A stretch of 8,269 nt of DNA, taken from Victivallales bacterium (GTDB lineage: Bacteria > Verrucomicrobiota > Lentisphaeria > Victivallales > JAUVCU01). The translations under genes and the position numbers were made by a program. The notes under the pieces were generated by a model, which saw only the letters and a list, made by a program, of their open reading frames with translations, searched no databases and had not been told where the DNA came from. The DNA is taken from NCBI GenBank assembly GCA_029934175.1, contig JAOZMT010000027.1, positions 3,902 to 12,170 of the forward strand. The letters are read 5' to 3'. Shown here piece after piece: positions 5,583 to 8,269 of the stretch (the stretch's first letter is position 1; every line of letters starts with the position of its first letter).

Positions 5583-8144
5583 ATGAAATTAAGCACACGA
5601 CTAATAATTAGTTTTTTAGTTATAATCGTTCCGATTGTAATTGCACTAACATCTATTGCTATTTCTATGATGGATGATTCATTGCAAAAATCTAATAAAT
5701 TTATTCTAAATTTAGAACTTGATAATAGTTTTAATGAAATAAACACTGCATATAAGACTTTAGAAAACTTAGGAGTTCATGAGGTTGATCAGTATATAAA
5801 TAAAGCAACTGATGATATTTCTAAAAAAATAGATGAAAGAAAGTTTTATCACGAATCGTTATGTATTTTTATAATGAAAACTGACAAAAGTATTATCTAT
5901 CATAAAGAACACCTAAATGGAAATGAAAAACATTCTGACAACTTTCTCAATAATATTGTAAAAAAGAAAAATGGCTCTATTGAATATCTTTATAACAACC
6001 AAATGCGTTTTGCAACCTTTAAAGAATTCAAAGGATTTAATTGGATTATTGTATGTTCTTTATCTAAAGAGGAATTATTTCAAGCGAGAAATAATTATGT
6101 TAAAAACGCTATATTTATGGCTATTATTTTAACTCTTTTATCTATAATTATAATTTATTCTTTAAGTAAAACAATATCAAAACCTATTACTAAATTAGTT
6201 TCAGAAGTAGATAATATTGCAAAAGGAGATTATATATCTTGTAGCACGAAGAATAATGTTAAAGAAATAATCAAATTATATAAAGGAATAAATGATATGT
6301 CTCACGCATTGAATAAGGAAAGAGAAAATCGAGAACGAAGACTTTGGATTAGTGATGGAGATTCCTTAACAAATAATGCTATGCGTGGTAAAATTTTAAT
6401 ATCTGAATTATCAAATGCAATTCTTGCACACTTCGCAAAATATTTAGGTGCTGAAATTGGTAGTTTTTATTATTATTCTGAAAAAGAGTCTATTTTGAAA
6501 CTATCAGGGACTTATGCTATTAATGATGATAATAAATTACAAGAGTTAGAATTGGGAAAGGGATTATTAGGTGAAGTTGCGAAAAATAAAAAGATTGAAA
6601 TTCATTCTGATCTACAAAGTGATTATATGAAAATTAATTCATCTATTGGAGAAACAAGTATTAAAAATCTAATAATTGTTCCTGTTTATGCTGGTGATGT
6701 CTTAAAAGGAGTTTTTGAATTAGGGTTTATAAAAGAAATAGATAATAAAACTCAAGAATTCTTATCACATATTACCGAGAATATTGCTATGGCTGTTGAT
6801 GTTGCTTTAAAATCAGAATTAACACAGTCTCTTTTAGAAGATGCTCAAAGATTAAGTGAAGAGTTACAAGCACAACAAGAAGAATTAAAAGTTTCTAATG
6901 AAGAATTAGAAGAACAAACTCAAAAATTGAAAGTTTCTGAAAATGATTTAAAAGCACAAAATAATGAACTTGAAGTAAAGCAACAAGAAGTAGAAGTAGC
7001 AAATAAAAATTTAGCACGCTCTGGTAAATATAAATCTGAATTTTTAGCAAATATGTCTCATGAACTTAGAACTCCTTTAAATAGTTTAATGTTATTATCT
7101 AAAGGGTTAAGTAATAACAATGAAAATAATTTAAACAAAGAACAAATTGAAGATTTGGATTTTATTTATAACAGTGGATATGATTTGTTAACTTTAGTTA
7201 ATGATATTCTTGATTTATCAAAAGTTGAGGCTGGAAAATTAATTATTCATAGCGAAGCAGTTATTTTATCTGAGCTTTTTGAGAAAGTGCATAAACTATT
7301 TTCAAGCAATGCTAAAGATAAAAATCTTGAATTTAATCTAATTATTGACAAAGATGTTCCTAAAGAAATAATGTCAGACAGCCTACGCATTGAACAAATC
7401 TTGAAAAACCTATTATCAAATGCTTTTAAATTTACGAAAGAAGGTAAAGTGGATTTAATAGTAAAAAAAGTCAATAATACTATTGCAGTCAGTGTTTCTG
7501 ATACTGGAATAGGAATATCAAAAGAAAAACAAAGTGAAATATTTGAAGCATTTAAACAAGAAGATGGTTCTACAAGTCGAAAATATGGAGGAACAGGTCT
7601 TGGTTTAACTATTTCACGAGAACTAGCTGAATTATTAGGTTGTGAATTAGTCTTAGAAAGTGAACAAGGGAAAGGTTGTAAGTTCACTCTTTCCTTACCA
7701 ATAAAAACATCTGAAATTATTGAACAAAAAGAAGAAACTCATAAAATAGAAAAGACTTATGAAATTTTACCTGCATTACATAATAAAAAGATTTTAATAA
7801 TTGATGATGATGCTCGCAATGTTTTTGCTTTAGCAAAACTATTAAAAGAAAGTGGAATGAAAGTTATTACAGCTTCAAACGGTCAAACAGGAATAGAGTT
7901 ATTGGATAGTAAAATAGACTTAATTTTAATGGATATTATGATGCCTGTTATGGATGGTTATGAAACAATTTCAAAAATAAGGAGTATTGAAAAATATAAT
8001 GACTTACCAATAATTGCACAAACCGCAAAAGCTATGGAAAAAGACAGAATTGATTGTATAAATGCAGGAGCAAATGATTATTTAACAAAACCTCTTGATT
8101 ACGATAAATTATTATCAATATTAACTGTTTGGTTACATAAGTAA
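5583..8144 (+). CDS. Membrane hybrid histidine kinase (sensor-HAMP-GAF-HisKA-HATPase-REC)
   Basis: The 853-residue protein has a membrane segment at about 7-29, an extracytoplasmic domain of about 145 residues, and a second segment at about 175-195. The end of the outer domain (GSIEYLYNN, GFNWIIVCSL) resembles single-Cache sensors. A HAMP region follows (KTISKPITKL, about 196-250), then a GAF-like domain (about 268-408) and a coiled coil (about 410-485) of the EELQAQQEEL/NEELEEQ type seen in many hybrid kinases. The kinase core has His493 in MSHELRTPLN, N box KNLLSNAFKFT, G1 DTGIGI (640-645) and G2 GGTGLGL (669-675). The C-terminal receiver (about 735-853) has Asp741-Asp743, phospho-acceptor Asp784 in LMDIMMPVMDG, Thr814 and Lys837, all intact. 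It lies eight bases after the substrate-binding protein gene with only a weak TAGG site, consistent with coupling. No Hpt or output regulator is in the window. Confidence 0.93.
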   Translation: MKLSTRLIISFLVIIVPIVIALTSIAISMMDDSLQKSNKFILNLELDNSFNEINTAYKTLENLGVHEVDQYINKATDDISKKIDERKFYHESLCIFIMKTDKSIIYHKEHLNGNEKHSDNFLNNIVKKKNGSIEYLYNNQMRFATFKEFKGFNWIIVCSLSKEELFQARNNYVKNAIFMAIILTLLSIIIIYSLSKTISKPITKLVSEVDNIAKGDYISCSTKNNVKEIIKLYKGINDMSHALNKERENRERRLWISDGDSLTNNAMRGKILISELSNAILAHFAKYLGAEIGSFYYYSEKESILKLSGTYAINDDNKLQELELGKGLLGEVAKNKKIEIHSDLQSDYMKINSSIGETSIKNLIIVPVYAGDVLKGVFELGFIKEIDNKTQEFLSHITENIAMAVDVALKSELTQSLLEDAQRLSEELQAQQEELKVSNEELEEQTQKLKVSENDLKAQNNELEVKQQEVEVANKNLARSGKYKSEFLANMSHELRTPLNSLMLLSKGLSNNNENNLNKEQIEDLDFIYNSGYDLLTLVNDILDLSKVEAGKLIIHSEAVILSELFEKVHKLFSSNAKDKNLEFNLIIDKDVPKEIMSDSLRIEQILKNLLSNAFKFTKEGKVDLIVKKVNNTIAVSVSDTGIGISKEKQSEIFEAFKQEDGSTSRKYGGTGLGLTISRELAELLGCELVLESEQGKGCKFTLSLPIKTSEIIEQKEETHKIEKTYEILPALHNKKILIIDDDARNVFALAKLLKESGMKVITASNGQTGIELLDSKIDLILMDIMMPVMDGYETISKIRSIEKYNDLPIIAQTAKAMEKDRIDCINAGANDYLTKPLDYDKLLSILTVWLHK

Positions 8145-8269
8145 AAGAAAAGAAGCCTGCTAAGCACACGAGCCGTAAGCAAGGAAAATAGAAAGCACTG
8201 GATTTTTAGATGATCTTAAGCTTGCAACTTATGGATTATTGGATTTTGGATTAATGGAAAGAAATCCAG
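8145..8269 (+). other. Downstream region with a possible gene fragment at the window edge
   Basis: No complete gene or T-tailed terminator is visible after the hybrid kinase. From 8179 to the window end one plus-strand frame stays open and reads protein-like, including TGFLDDLKLATYGLLDFG (8197-8250), but it has no ATG, GTG or TTG early in the frame. The first ATG in it is 8254 (MERNP), with no good ribosome binding site. It may be a decayed gene remnant, a gene with an unusual start, or chance. The same stretch has TGGATT four times (8199, 8232, 8240, 8247), and CTGGATTT (8198-8205) is inverted as AAATCCAG (8262-8269). Confidence 0.25.

Noticed and set aside
7247..7687. Minus-strand open frame of 146 codons
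   Set aside because: It lies wholly opposite the kinase ATP-binding region, whose motifs are clearly coded on the plus strand, and it has no recognisable domain.

Overview
The window is a compact, strongly AT-rich bacterial stretch in which every recognisable gene lies on the plus strand. A metX-metW pair, CheR and two multidomain histidine kinases, all very A/T-biased in codon use, suggest a low-GC Gram-negative. A Campylobacterota member such as an Arcobacter relative is my best guess, but it rests on gene content and composition only, and no ribosomal or other marker gene is present.

Region 1 (1-305) holds the last codons of what looks like a DUF4160 gene. A DUF2442 gene follows and is broken in the middle by five copies of a 10-bp repeat that stops all six reading frames. 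Region 2 (316-4347) is a tightly packed run of five genes: an 86-residue two-helix membrane protein, metX (homoserine O-acyltransferase), metW, a CheR-type protein methyltransferase, and a soluble response-regulator/histidine-kinase fusion. The metX/metW and metW/cheR junctions overlap by 8 and 14 bases and the other gaps are 3-4 bases, so the run is probably one transcription unit.

Region 3 (4348-4629) is the only long intergenic stretch. It is visibly richer in G and C than its flanks. It holds two direct copies of a roughly 75-87 base hairpin-bearing unit, an imperfect inverted repeat beginning right after the upstream stop codon, and a separate long hairpin just before the next ribosome binding site. 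Region 4 (4630-8144) is a two-gene signalling unit: an exported ABC-type substrate-binding protein, then an 853-residue membrane hybrid kinase (extracytoplasmic sensor, HAMP, GAF, long coiled coil, HisKA, HATPase, receiver). Region 5 (8145-8269) has no established gene, but its last about 90 bases read like the edge of a coding or formerly coding frame.

Functionally, the window joins methionine/SAM-precursor synthesis, a SAM-dependent signalling methyltransferase and two kinases. The substrate-binding protein probably hands a ligand signal to the hybrid kinase, since no ABC permease or ATPase is present. No Hpt protein, DNA-binding regulator, CheB or chemoreceptor is in the window, so the outputs of both kinases and the target of CheR must lie elsewhere.
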